Shown here in pieces: positions 27,053 through 35,768 of a stretch of 64,000 bases of DNA (its first letter is position 1; the number at the start of each line of letters is the position of its first letter). The stretch is from Flavobacterium sasangense DSM 21067 (GTDB lineage Bacteria; Bacteroidota; Bacteroidia; Flavobacteriales; Flavobacteriaceae), in the NCBI RefSeq assembly GCF_000686885.1, contig NZ_KK366033.1, forward strand, positions 1 through 64,000. The letters run 5' to 3'. The position numbers and the translations under genes were made by a program. Under the pieces are notes generated by a model that was not told the DNA's origin, ran no database searches, and worked only from the letters and a program-made list of their open reading frames with translations.

Positions 27053-28456
27053 ATGATTAAAAATTACATAAAATACTTTTTGCCTCTTTCTATCGTCCTT
27101 TTTTCTACTTTAACTTCTTGCAAAAGAGTGTTTAAAGAAGATAATTTTGTGGCTTACTTTGGGGGCGAAATAATTAATCCACAAGAAAAATATGTTTTGT
27201 TTTTAAAAGATGATGAAGTAATTGACACTATTTATCTGGACAAAAACAATCGCTTTATGCATAAATTTGATTCGTTAGCTCCTGGCTTGTACTCTTTTAA
27301 ACATAATCCTGAATACCAATATGTGTATTTCGATAAGAATGACAGTTTAATGGTTCGAGTAAATACATTTGATTTTGATAACTCAGTCGTTTTTTGTGGT
27401 CGTGGTGATGAAAAGAATAATTTTTTAATGGAATTATATCTTAAAAATGAAGCCGACAAAGACAAGATGTATGACAATTTTGATAAAGATGTAAAGAGTT
27501 TTATCAAAAATATTGACTCAAGTTTTGCTATTCGTAAATCTTTTTACTTAAAACGTAAGGCAGAAATTGGTTGGGATGAAAATTTTGATGTAGTTGCTAA
27601 AGCTTGTTTGGATTTTCATCACATTACCAAAAAAGAAATTTATCCTTACGCACATCAATTTAGAACAGGTGAAAATATTAGAACTAAATTACCTTCAAAC
27701 TACTACGAACACCGAAAAGAAGTTGATTTTGAAAATGCACTTTTAACCAATTATTCTCCTTTCATTAAATATGTAAGCGTAATGTTAAACAACGTTGCTC
27801 TACAGAAAGATCACTTAGATTTGAATGAGAATTCGTTAGAAAACAATATCGAAAAATTAAATATCACTGATACTTTAATCAAAAATCAGAAAGTTAAAAA
27901 TGTGGTATTGAATAATGTTGCTATGATGTACTTGTTAGAAGACCAAAACATGTACAACAACCAGAAATTCATTGAACGTTACTTACAATTAACTACTGAC
28001 AAGCAAAATAAAAAAGAAATCACTGAGATTTACAATTCGGTTCAGAATTTAAAAGTAGGTAATCGTTTACCTAAAATTGAATTGGTGGATACTGCTTACA
28101 AACCTTTAGACATTAATACAATTATTAAAAAACCAACCGTTTTATTCTTTTGGACGAGTCATGCTGAATCCCATTTTGCAGCTTCTCATAGAAAAGTAAA
28201 GGAATTACAAACAAAATATCCAGATTACGAATTTATTGCCATTAATGTGAATGACAATGTAACTAACTGGAAAAATGCATTGAAAAAATATAATTTTGAA
28301 GGTATAAAAGAACTACATGCTTCAGATTTTGAAACCGCAAGAAAACAATGGGTTATTACAAAAATACACAGAATTATCATCCTAAATGCTGATGGCACTA
28401 TCAAAAATGGTTTTGCTAATTTGTTTGACGTGAATTTTGAACAGAATTTGAAATAG
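27053..28456 (+). CDS. TlpA-like lipoprotein without the CxxC active site
   Basis: A 467-residue predicted lipoprotein: an N-terminal hydrophobic segment ends in a lipobox (LTSC, Cys near residue 23). The N-terminal half is a DUF4369-like beta domain (GGEIINPQEKYVLFL), the middle is helical, and the last ~140 residues form a thioredoxin/TlpA fold (VLFFWTSHAESHF ... YEFIAINVND). The redox motif WCxxC is replaced by TSHAESH, so disulfide chemistry is not expected. TAnnTTTG at 27023-27030 (TACATTTG) is a plausible -7 box. It is followed 14 bases later by another exported protein gene. The role is unknown. Confidence 0.85.
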   Translation: MIKNYIKYFLPLSIVLFSTLTSCKRVFKEDNFVAYFGGEIINPQEKYVLFLKDDEVIDTIYLDKNNRFMHKFDSLAPGLYSFKHNPEYQYVYFDKNDSLMVRVNTFDFDNSVVFCGRGDEKNNFLMELYLKNEADKDKMYDNFDKDVKSFIKNIDSSFAIRKSFYLKRKAEIGWDENFDVVAKACLDFHHITKKEIYPYAHQFRTGENIRTKLPSNYYEHRKEVDFENALLTNYSPFIKYVSVMLNNVALQKDHLDLNENSLENNIEKLNITDTLIKNQKVKNVVLNNVAMMYLLEDQNMYNNQKFIERYLQLTTDKQNKKEITEIYNSVQNLKVGNRLPKIELVDTAYKPLDINTIIKKPTVLFFWTSHAESHFAASHRKVKELQTKYPDYEFIAINVNDNVTNWKNALKKYNFEGIKELHASDFETARKQWVITKIHRIIILNADGTIKNGFANLFDVNFEQNLK

Positions 28457-28470
28457 TTAATCCTTTTCTG

Positions 28471-28983
28471 ATGAAATATTCTTTAACGACAATCTTACTA
28501 TTGTTTTTTTCATTTAGTTTTTCTCAAGATTTGAATTTTGATGATATTGTGAAACTCAAAACAAAAAATCCAAAAGAAGTTAAAGAATTATTACTTGAAA
28601 ACGATTTTAAAATCTCTCAAGAACATTTTTCAAAAGAAATGAAATTTGGAGATATTTTATTTTTGTCTAAGAATAAAATAGATGATGAGATTCCAACTTC
28701 AATTTCATTTTATTATGAAGGTGATGATTTGGCAAAAAACAGAATTAGTTTTGATATTTTTAACCAACAAATTTTTGAAAAATATTTAAGCCAATTAAAA
28801 AAATCAGATTTTAAAATTGTAAGTTCAAAAACAGAAAAAAATATTACTTTAGAACATTATAAAAACGAAACTACTACTATTGAAGTAAAAATTAGAATTG
28901 TTGAAAACCATTTTGGCAAACAAAGAACATTTTATAGTTTTTATATAACTGATAATAATTACACTCAAACAAAATATTATTAA
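28471..28983 (+). CDS. Exported protein of unknown function
   Basis: A 170-residue protein with a signal peptide (cleavage likely after SFSQ near residue 19). The mature part is rich in Lys, Glu and Asp with alternating short strands and helices and no cysteine. I recognise no family. It follows the TlpA-like lipoprotein gene by 14 bases and the two end at a common terminator, so they are probably one transcript. Confidence 0.75.
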   Translation: MKYSLTTILLLFFSFSFSQDLNFDDIVKLKTKNPKEVKELLLENDFKISQEHFSKEMKFGDILFLSKNKIDDEIPTSISFYYEGDDLAKNRISFDIFNQQIFEKYLSQLKKSDFKIVSSKTEKNITLEHYKNETTTIEVKIRIVENHFGKQRTFYSFYITDNNYTQTKYY

Positions 28984-28995
28984 AAATACTCATAA

Positions 28996-29023
28996 AAAAA
29001 GCGTTCTGATTAGAACGCTTTTT
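28996..29023. terminator. Bidirectional terminator
   Basis: A perfect stem, AAAAAGCGTTCT paired with AGAACGCTTTTT around a 4-nt loop, lies between the converging exported-protein and transaldolase genes. Confidence 0.9.
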
Positions 29024-29042
29024 GTTTTATATACTTGAAAAA

Positions 29043-29699
29043 TTATTTATTTCCTTTTTCGTAATCTGCAATAAACTGAGCAATCCCGATATCGGTTAAT
29101 GGATGTTTTAATAATCCTGTGATTGATGATAAAGGTCCAGTCATAACATCAGCACCAATTTTAGCACAGTTAATCACGTGCATAGTATGACGAACAGAAG
29201 CTGCTAAAATTTGAGTTTCAAATCCGTAGTTATCATAAATTTGACGAATTTCATCGATTAAATTTAAACCATCTGTAGAAACGTCATCTAATCTTCCTAA
29301 GAAAGGAGAACAATATGTTGCTCCTGCTTTTGCAGCTAATAAAGCTTGCCCAGCAGAGAAAATCAAAGTTACATTCGTTTTAATTCCTTTATCAGAGAAA
29401 TATTTACATGCTTTTACACCTTCTTTAGTCATAGGTAATTTCACTACGATTTGTTCGTGTAAGTCAGCTAACTCCTCACCTTCTCTAATCATACCTTCTA
29501 AATCCATTGCATTAACTTCTGCACTTACATCACCGTCAACAATATTGCAAATGTCTACGTAATGTTTTAGGATATTGTTTTTTCCTGTAATGCCTTCTTT
29601 AGCCATTAACGATGGGTTTGTAGTAACGCCATCTAAAATTCCTAATTCTTGTGCTTCTTTAATTTGCTCTAAATTAGCTGTGTCAATAAAAAATTTCAT
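29043..29699 (-). CDS. fsa: Transaldolase / fructose-6-phosphate aldolase-like
   Basis: A 218-residue small transaldolase (TalC/MipB group) of the non-oxidative pentose phosphate pathway. The barrel begins [16 protein letters not shown] and [13 protein letters not shown], the Schiff-base lysine lies in [23 protein letters not shown], and the C-terminal half has [20 protein letters not shown]. Short proteins of this group include both true transaldolases and fructose-6-phosphate aldolases, and the sequence alone does not decide which. It is monocistronic with a good promoter upstream. Confidence 0.93.
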   Translation of the reverse strand: MKFFIDTANLEQIKEAQELGILDGVTTNPSLMAKEGITGKNNILKHYVDICNIVDGDVSAEVNAMDLEGMIREGEELADLHEQIVVKLPMTKEGVKACKYFSDKGIKTNVTLIFSAGQALLAAKAGATYCSPFLGRLDDVSTDGLNLIDEIRQIYDNYGFETQILAASVRHTMHVINCAKIGADVMTGPLSSITGLLKHPLTDIGIAQFIADYEKGNK

Positions 29700-29739
29700 C
29701 TTTTTTAAATTTTAAAGTATTGTGTGTTGTTTCGAAATG

Positions 29740-29769
29740 CAAAAGTAAGAATTCAAAATGCAATGACAA
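29740..29769 (-). promoter_or_regulatory. Promoter of the transaldolase gene
   Basis: On the minus strand, TTG (29769-29767), 19 bases, then TACTTTTG (29747-29740) matches the Bacteroidota promoter with correct spacing, 40 bases before the start codon. Confidence 0.65.
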
Positions 29770-29852
29770 TGACAATTTCAAAAATCAATTTAAAAAATAA
29801 AATACTTTTATTAAATAATTGATATTGAACTTAATATTGAATTTTGATGTTG

Positions 29853-30656
29853 TTAAAGTTTATAATGATTCATCAACATTTTTTCATACACTGTATCAGG
29901 CAAAATGCGTTTTAAAACAATAGAAAACTTTTGCATGAAAGCCCCAACTTTATAATGTACTTTTGGTTTATCCGTTTTAATGATAGCAAAAATTGCTTCT
30001 GCCATTTCGTTTGGATTACTGCCGCTATCCACATGCGAATCCATTTCTTTTAAGGTATTTCCGTAAGGAACTTCGTAAGCCGAACCTTTCACCACCGGAG
30101 CATGATAACGTCCTGCGGCAATGTTTGTAGCAAAATCACCTGGAGCCACATTAGTAATTTGAATTCCGAAAGATTTGACTTCCATTCGTAAGGCTTCGGT
30201 GATTAATTCTAAAGCGCCTTTTGAAGCGGAATAAATTCCACGATAAGGCAATCCCATATAACCCGCAATCGAAGTAATATTAATAATTAAACCCGATTTT
30301 TGCTCACGCATTTGAGGCAAAACTGCTTTCATCACTTCGATTGGACCAAATAAATTCGTCTCGAAATTATTTCTTATTTCTTCGGTTGGAATTTCTTCAA
30401 TTGGACCTGTAATTCCTACTCCAGCATTATTAATTACAATATCCAATCGTCCTGATTTTTGAATCACTTCGGCAACACAATTTACAATACTCTGCTTATC
30501 GCGAACATCTAAAGCTACTAATGGAAATATCGAATTCGTGATTTTTTCAGGATTTCGGCTCGTGCCATATACTACAAAACCTTTTTGATGTAAATACTCG
30601 CCTATTGATTTTCCAATTCCTGATGAACCACCTGTAATTAATACTACTTTACTCAT
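29853..30656 (-). CDS. SDR-family oxidoreductase
   Basis: A 267-residue classical short-chain dehydrogenase with an intact active site: cofactor loop TGGSSGIG (8-15), NNAG at 76-79, Ser129, Tyr142 and Lys146 in YSASK. It ends with a basic, hydrophobic tail (FMQKFSIVLKRILPDTVYEK), as in 17-beta-HSD-like and other lipid-acting SDRs. The preferred cofactor and substrate are not readable. It lies 36 bases after the dipeptide epimerase gene on the same strand, so co-transcription is likely. Confidence 0.9.
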   Translation of the reverse strand: MSKVVLITGGSSGIGKSIGEYLHQKGFVVYGTSRNPEKITNSIFPLVALDVRDKQSIVNCVAEVIQKSGRLDIVINNAGVGITGPIEEIPTEEIRNNFETNLFGPIEVMKAVLPQMREQKSGLIINITSIAGYMGLPYRGIYSASKGALELITEALRMEVKSFGIQITNVAPGDFATNIAAGRYHAPVVKGSAYEVPYGNTLKEMDSHVDSGSNPNEMAEAIFAIIKTDKPKVHYKVGAFMQKFSIVLKRILPDTVYEKMLMNHYKL

Positions 30657-30693
30657 TTTAGTGTGAATTATAGTGCGAAAATACGGCTTTATA

Positions 30694-31692
30694 TTATTTC
30701 ACGGAAATTCCTAACCCAACTTTCTCCGAAAGCAACACTTTTCCTTTTTCGATAGTAGTTCCAAGAGCGATGTCGTTGGCAATTAAATTTGCACCATCTA
30801 AATCTACATAATCCACTAAAGGAACCAAAACGGCTCCAGCTGAAATTCCTACGGTAGATTCGGTCATGCAACCTATCATGATTTTGAAATCATTTGCTCG
30901 TGCTTCATTAATTAGTTGTAAAGCTGGAGTCAATCCGCCGGTTTTGACTAATTTGATGTTGATGGTTTTATAATGCGATTTTAAATCGGAAAGTTTTGTT
31001 TTTTCTTGGCAGTCTTCATCGGCCATCCAATTCGCAAATTTGGAAGTATTCAAATGACTGTAACTTGAAATTCCGATTTTCATGGGTTGTTCAATGTAAG
31101 TAAATTGAGCTGATGCAGGATTTTCTTCCAATTGCTGACATTCGGAAATAGAGAAACTTCCGTTAGCATCCAAAGCAATTTCTTTTTGGCAATTCAATAA
31201 TAAATCCAAAGCTTTTTCATCGAAATGATTCCATTTTACTTTGAATTTATTCCAATCGGATTTTGCGATTTTTTGAAATTGTTCTTCAATGGGTGCCACA
31301 CTGATTGTGATGGAAGATTCGGGTAGTTGTTTTATTTCAATTGAATTCAATTCTAAGAAACTTTTATTTTCTAATTTCCCGAATAAATCCCAATACGCAC
31401 AATCTAAAGCTGAACGTAGAAAAGAATGCAATTGTAAACTTTCTAAAAAAGCATAAAATTCGGAAGGATGATTTATGTATTGTTTTTCAATTTGTGCTTG
31501 AATTTCGGCTAATTTCTTAGTGAAATCAACTAAATTAATTCCGTAGTAATCAATTGCTGTACATTCGCCATAGCCTGTTTTTCCGTTTTTGGAAAGCGAA
31601 ATAATTAAGGCTTCTCTGAATGAGTAACTTCCATAACTAATTGAAAACGTTTCTTTTAGTTGTAAGCGTACAATTTGCCAAATGATTTGCAT
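30694..31692 (-). CDS. Dipeptide epimerase (enolase superfamily, muconate lactonizing subgroup)
   Basis: A 332-residue enolase-superfamily enzyme, most like L-Ala-D/L-Glu epimerases used in murein peptide recycling. Visible residues are the KxK acid/base pair (Lys151, Lys153 in FKVKW), metal ligands Asp175 (DANGS), Glu201 (EQP) and Asp225 (ADED), and the second lysine site in NIKLVKTGG (247-250). The capping domain loops that set specificity are in the first 60 residues and around the GYGECTAIDYYG stretch. The ATG at 31692 gives the family start; the longer frame to 31749 runs toward the SRP RNA. o-Succinylbenzoate synthase is a less likely alternative. Confidence 0.87.
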   Translation of the reverse strand: MQIIWQIVRLQLKETFSISYGSYSFREALIISLSKNGKTGYGECTAIDYYGINLVDFTKKLAEIQAQIEKQYINHPSEFYAFLESLQLHSFLRSALDCAYWDLFGKLENKSFLELNSIEIKQLPESSITISVAPIEEQFQKIAKSDWNKFKVKWNHFDEKALDLLLNCQKEIALDANGSFSISECQQLEENPASAQFTYIEQPMKIGISSYSHLNTSKFANWMADEDCQEKTKLSDLKSHYKTINIKLVKTGGLTPALQLINEARANDFKIMIGCMTESTVGISAGAVLVPLVDYVDLDGANLIANDIALGTTIEKGKVLLSEKVGLGISVK

Positions 31693-31763
31693 AGGAATTA
31701 GAATTGGTGTAAAAATAAAAAATCCCGAACAATCGGGACAACAATTCAAAAGAAATAAAAAAT

Positions 31764-31857
31764 GGCAAGCGACCTACATCGCACCGCTACAACCACATAC
31801 CTTTGCTGTGTTCCCACCCTGGAGGAGTCTGCAGGAGCTGGTCGTGTAGGACTTGCC
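31764..31857 (-). ncRNA. ffs: Signal recognition particle RNA (small bacterial type)
   Basis: On the minus strand this 94-nt segment folds as SRP RNA. The ends pair (GGCAAG with CUUGCC, then CCUACA with UGUAGG), and the apex has the universal helix 8 core CAGG-GUG-GGAA-CAC-AGCA: a GGAA tetraloop on a 3-bp stem flanked by the symmetric-loop strands that bind Ffh. It follows a matching promoter, and the RNA end is followed by a T-run (ATTTTTTATTT). It is a scaffold for co-translational membrane targeting together with Ffh and FtsY. Confidence 0.93.
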
Positions 31858-31861
31858 GATG

Positions 31862-31891
31862 CAAATATACAACCTTTTTATATTTTTGCAA
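31862..31891 (-). promoter_or_regulatory. Promoter of ffs
   Basis: On the minus strand TTGC (31891-31888), 18 bases, then TATATTTG (31869-31862), a near-perfect Bacteroidota promoter, 4 bases before the predicted RNA 5' end at 31857. Confidence 0.8.
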
Positions 31892-31946
31892 GGCAATTGT
31901 GAGTATAAAAAATCATTGTATATTTACGTAATTAAATATTTCAACC

Positions 31947-32990
31947 ATGTTAAAAGTTAAGCTATTCGCTTTCATTGTTTTAGGTGTAATTTCTACTTCA
32001 TGTAAAGATGATGAAAATGCATTAAAAAATTTATTTTCGATTGAAAATCCTACTATAAAACCGATTCTTAAGTTAGAAGAAAGCATTGATTTGGTCCTTC
32101 AAAACAAAGAAAACAAAACGATTGATTCTGTCGTTTACTACATTAACGAAGTTAAAATTGGTTCGGTAAAAGGAAACGAGAAATTACCTTTCGCCTTGAA
32201 CAATCAGAAACTAGGAAACCAAACGATTAAAGCTTTAGTTTATTTTGAAGGACAAAATATTGATATCACTTCAGGATTTTCAATTTATGCGAGTGCTGAA
32301 CCAAAGATTTTGAATTATAAAATCGTGAATACTTATCCGCATGACATAAATGCTTACACGCAAGGTTTTGAATTTTATAATGGCGTATTATTAGAAGGAA
32401 CTGGTCAATATAAAGAATCAACTTTAAGAAAAACCGATTATAAAACAGGAAAAGTAACCGAACAAATTAAGCTAGAAGACAAATATTTTGGTGAAGGAAT
32501 TACGGTTTTAAAAGACAAAATCTATCAATTGACTTGGAAAGAAAAAACTGGCTTGGTGTATGATGCCAAAACCTTCAAATTAGAAAAAACTTTTTCATTC
32601 GAAACTGAAGGTTGGGGAATTACCAACGATGGTGAAAAATTATATATGAGTGATGGATCAGAAAGAATCTACATTTTAAATCCAGAAACTTTAAAAGTTG
32701 AAGATTTTATTAATGTTTACACGAATGGCGCTAAGATTGAAGCTGTAAATGAATTAGAATGGATTAATGGAAAAATTTGGGCAAACATTTACCAAAAAGA
32801 TGCTATTGCGGTAATTAATCCAAAAACAGGAGCCGTTGAGAACGTAATTAATTGTCATGATTTAAGAAGCAAAGTAACACAGCATCAAGAATTAGATGCG
32901 TTCAATGGAATTGCATACAACTCAGCTACAAAAACATATTTTGTTACGGGTAAAAATTGGGATAAAACTTTTGAGATTACAGTTGAATAA
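31947..32990 (+). CDS. Glutamine cyclotransferase-like lipoprotein
   Basis: A 347-residue lipoprotein (lipobox STSC, Cys near residue 19) with a short beta domain (about 30-115) and a C-terminal five-bladed propeller (about 120-347) of the glutaminyl-peptide cyclotransferase family. Typical segments are NTYPHDINAYTQGFEF, LLEGTGQYKESTLRK, YFGEGITVLKDKIYQLTWKE and ELEWINGKIWANIY. These enzymes convert N-terminal glutamine of peptides to pyroglutamate. It is monocistronic, faces the SRP RNA gene, and ends at a bidirectional terminator. Confidence 0.9.
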   Translation: MLKVKLFAFIVLGVISTSCKDDENALKNLFSIENPTIKPILKLEESIDLVLQNKENKTIDSVVYYINEVKIGSVKGNEKLPFALNNQKLGNQTIKALVYFEGQNIDITSGFSIYASAEPKILNYKIVNTYPHDINAYTQGFEFYNGVLLEGTGQYKESTLRKTDYKTGKVTEQIKLEDKYFGEGITVLKDKIYQLTWKEKTGLVYDAKTFKLEKTFSFETEGWGITNDGEKLYMSDGSERIYILNPETLKVEDFINVYTNGAKIEAVNELEWINGKIWANIYQKDAIAVINPKTGAVENVINCHDLRSKVTQHQELDAFNGIAYNSATKTYFVTGKNWDKTFEITVE

Positions 32991-33009
32991 TTTTATACAA
33001 AAAAACATA

Positions 33010-33037
33010 AAAAAAGCCTCATTTCTGAGGCTTTTTT
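33010..33037. terminator. Bidirectional terminator
   Basis: A perfect 12-bp stem, AAAAAAGCCTCA with TGAGGCTTTTTT, has a TTTC loop. It lies between the cyclotransferase-like gene and the converging small membrane protein gene. Confidence 0.92.
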
Positions 33038-33041
33038 ACTT

Positions 33042-33512
33042 TTAGATTTTACTCGTAATAATATCTAACCATTTTTTAGCAATTCTAAATTCTTCTCCGA
33101 TGATAAAATTTTTCGCATCGGCATGAAAGAAAACTAAATGAATTTCTTTATGGTTACTTAATGTTAAATGCAATGCCAATTTGTTGATTTCATGATTGCT
33201 TTTTGGAGTATTTCCATGCTTATCAAATTGAACTAAGGTACATTTTTTAACCTCTTTTAAATCTACAACTTCATTAACTTGAGTGTCATCTGCTTTTCTA
33301 AAATAAGCTAAACTATCGCCTTTTAAACCAATTCCTGAATTGTTTGACCAAAAATCGGTATCTGAGAACTTGGTATTTTTATCTGACGATAATTCGTTTA
33401 ACGTGTTTAATAATTGATTTTTTCTTTTTCTAACATTATTATTGATAATGAAAATAGGAATAATAATTAATGAAAAAAATACGATTCCTATAATAGTGTT
33501 GGTAATATCCAT
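33042..33512 (-). CDS. Small membrane-anchored protein of unknown function
   Basis: A 156-residue protein with one N-terminal transmembrane helix (about residues 7-25) followed by a basic turn (NNNVRKRKN), so the rest is probably cytoplasmic. The soluble part (about 60-150) is strand-rich with a final helix, in a pattern like a PH-like domain (SLAYFRKADD, KKCTLVQFD, LHLTLSNHKEIHLVFF). I recognise no named family and the domain reading is inference. Confidence 0.75.
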   Translation of the reverse strand: MDITNTIIGIVFFSLIIIPIFIINNNVRKRKNQLLNTLNELSSDKNTKFSDTDFWSNNSGIGLKGDSLAYFRKADDTQVNEVVDLKEVKKCTLVQFDKHGNTPKSNHEINKLALHLTLSNHKEIHLVFFHADAKNFIIGEEFRIAKKWLDIITSKI

Positions 33513-33595
33513 TTTGAATTTATTTTAAATTAAGTGTATAATAAGATTTCCCAAGTATCCTATTTACAAGGGATTAACGAAACTTAAAATAAATT

Positions 33596-33985
33596 TTACC
33601 AGAAATAATGAAATGGAAAAATGATTCTAGATTTATTTAAAAATAGATTTAAAAGGTTCTTTTTTACAAAGAAAACTTCAAAACTATTTTTATTGAATAA
33701 TTCTAATTGAACTAGAGAAGTTGGTAATAAAAATGAAGGAATTTGCTTTCTAACAATTTCACTTGAACCCGAATAATTTTGATTCGTTTTTAATGAAACC
33801 GATTCTTTTTGAATTCCTTCTTGATTAAAATCAATTTTTCCTTGACTAAAATGAGAAGAAATTTCTTTTGTAGATTCCTTTTTTATAGGTTGAGCAACAC
33901 CCAAAGTAGCATTACTATGCAACAACAAATAACCGAATACAAAAACGGTTAAAGTAGTAATGATATAATGAGCGACTCTTTTCAA
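33596..33985 (-). CDS. Small hypothetical protein with N-terminal membrane segment
   Basis: A 129-residue ORF with a hydrophobic N-terminus (about residues 8-24, after MKRVAHY), then a polar region and a basic, aromatic C-terminus. No family is recognised. Support is moderate: length, AT-poor start region with a Lys/Arg-hydrophobic leader, and a position that fills the gap between two minus-strand genes without overlap. It could be a secreted or single-span protein. Confidence 0.5.
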   Translation of the reverse strand: MKRVAHYIITTLTVFVFGYLLLHSNATLGVAQPIKKESTKEISSHFSQGKIDFNQEGIQKESVSLKTNQNYSGSSEIVRKQIPSFLLPTSLVQLELFNKNSFEVFFVKKNLLNLFLNKSRIIFPFHYFW

Positions 33986-34019
33986 TGGAATTATTTCTGC
34001 AAATGTAATTATAAATTAA

Positions 34020-34970
34020 CTACTTAACCAATTTTGCTACAATTTCAGAAACTGGCAAAATAGCTTTCGTATCTTCAATACTTGGTCCCGCTACCCAAAC
34101 GGTTTTATAAGTTACTTGAGTTGCCGCTTTTTCTGTGGCTTTCATTCCGATGTAAAAACGAATCATTTTGACCCATTTTTTTAGGCTTTTATTCTTATTT
34201 AATAAAGTTTCTAACCAAGTTTGTTTAGTTCCTACTTTTTGAACATAAGGCGTATTGATTACTGTACATGGTGTTCCCGAAATTCGCTCTGTCATTACGA
34301 TATCTTTCGCTCCGTAATCTACACAAGCTTGTTTGTATTCTTGAGAAACTCCAGATTCAATTGAAGCAATAAACGGACTTCCTACAGAAACGCCAACCGC
34401 TCCATAGCTTAGCATTTTATCTAAATCGGCCTTACTTCCTACTCCACCAGCTGAAATTACGGGTAAAGAAGTATTTTCATTTAAAGATTTTATTAATTCC
34501 TCTGGACTAATATTTCCTCTATGCCCACCAGCTTGGTTGTTTACTGCTACTAATGCATCTGCTCCTAAACTTTCTACTTTTTTAGCGAAAGCTAAATCTG
34601 TCACATCACAAAATACTTTAATTCCGACTTTATGCGCTTCATTAATAGTTTCTTCTGGAGAACCTAACGAAGTTAGAATGAAATCAACTTTTTCTTCACA
34701 TAAAATACGTAATTGTTCTTTGTATTTTACGTTAGATTTGTTAACGATTAAATTAAATCCAAAACTTCCACCAGGAACTTTAGCTGCATTTAATTCATGA
34801 ATTGCTGCTTTTAATTCTTCTAAAGTTCTGTAATTCAATGCTGGAATACAACCTGCAACACCACTTTTCATGCCCTCAATTACCATTTTAGTATTTGATA
34901 CCAAAAACATAGGAGCCATAATTACAGGATGCGTAATTTGTAAAAGCGAAGTCAACGATTGTTTTTCCAT
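34020..34970 (-). CDS. NAD(P)H-dependent flavin oxidoreductase (nitronate monooxygenase-like)
   Basis: A 316-residue FMN TIM-barrel enzyme of the 2-nitropropane dioxygenase family. Markers are APMFLVSNTKMVIEGMKSG at the N-terminus, NNQAGGHRG near 143-151, PVISAGGVGSKADL, and GAVGVSVGSPFIAS. Members oxidise alkyl nitronates or reduce quinones; FabK-like enoyl reductases share the fold. CAAATATA at 34990-34997 gives TATATTTG on the minus strand, a good -7 box 20 bases before the start. It is probably monocistronic. Confidence 0.88.
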   Translation of the reverse strand: MEKQSLTSLLQITHPVIMAPMFLVSNTKMVIEGMKSGVAGCIPALNYRTLEELKAAIHELNAAKVPGGSFGFNLIVNKSNVKYKEQLRILCEEKVDFILTSLGSPEETINEAHKVGIKVFCDVTDLAFAKKVESLGADALVAVNNQAGGHRGNISPEELIKSLNENTSLPVISAGGVGSKADLDKMLSYGAVGVSVGSPFIASIESGVSQEYKQACVDYGAKDIVMTERISGTPCTVINTPYVQKVGTKQTWLETLLNKNKSLKKWVKMIRFYIGMKATEKAATQVTYKTVWVAGPSIEDTKAILPVSEIVAKLVK

Positions 34971-35026
34971 TTTTATTTGAATTTATTTTCAAATATAAGA
35001 AAAAAATAAAATACTATGCATGCATA

Positions 35027-35647
35027 TTATTTTTTCTTTTTCGTTCCAGAAGTCTTTGGAGCTCCTTTCATTTCGTATTTACTTGAAGCTGTATTATAAA
35101 CATAAGTGCTATTTTGAGTTTTTGTTTTTAAAACAAAGCTACCGTCAGCATTTAGAATAAATTCGAAACCCTCACTTCTATTCTTCTCAACATCGTGAGA
35201 AGCTGTCTTATTAGCATCTAAAAAAATAGTTTCTTTAATGTGCGATGACTTATGAACATTTCCTAATAAAAGAGTTTTAGTTTCGGTATCCCAAATTTGG
35301 TCTTCAGTTACAAACCCATTTTCTTTTTTTAATTTGGTATCAGTTTTAATTTCTTCTTTCCAATTCACATGATAAAACTTCTTACCTTGAGTTGTAAAAC
35401 TTTTTACGGTGAAATTAGTTGGTTTAAAATCTACTTTCTCTAATTTTTTAACTTCTAATGTATCAACTTTTCCTTCTTTTTTCACAAATAATACTACTCG
35501 TTTTCCTGTTTTTTCCGAAATAATTTCGGCTGAAATATTATCGACTGTAGTTAAAACTACATTTTTTGTAGCTGATTTTCCTTTGCCTTTTTGAGCAAAA
35601 CCAAAAGCTGACACTAATAAAACAAGAAGTAAAAATAGTTTTTTCAT
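35027..35647 (-). CDS. Exported protein of unknown function
   Basis: A 206-residue protein with a short signal peptide (cleavage after GFAQ near residue 19) and a very basic mature N-terminus (KGKGKSATK) and C-terminus (SGTKKKK). The body alternates strands with frequent Val, Thr and Lys and reads as a beta-rich secreted domain. No cysteine or catalytic pattern is evident and I recognise no family. It lies after the dnaK terminator region and is transcribed on its own. Confidence 0.75.
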   Translation of the reverse strand: MKKLFLLLVLLVSAFGFAQKGKGKSATKNVVLTTVDNISAEIISEKTGKRVVLFVKKEGKVDTLEVKKLEKVDFKPTNFTVKSFTTQGKKFYHVNWKEEIKTDTKLKKENGFVTEDQIWDTETKTLLLGNVHKSSHIKETIFLDANKTASHDVEKNRSEGFEFILNADGSFVLKTKTQNSTYVYNTASSKYEMKGAPKTSGTKKKK

Positions 35648-35718
35648 AATAGTAGGTTGTTAAATTAAGTTCCTAATATACAAAAAAATAGATACGATTG
35701 ATTTTTATGAAATAAAAA

Positions 35719-35746
35719 AAAACCGAATCATTACTGATTCGGTTTT
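35719..35746 (-). terminator. Terminator of dnaK
   Basis: The stem AAAACCGAATCA/TGATTCGGTTTT has a TTAC loop and, on the minus strand, runs into further T residues. It lies 23 bases past the dnaK stop. Confidence 0.88.
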
Positions 35747-35768
35747 ACATTTATTTTCGATTAGAAAA

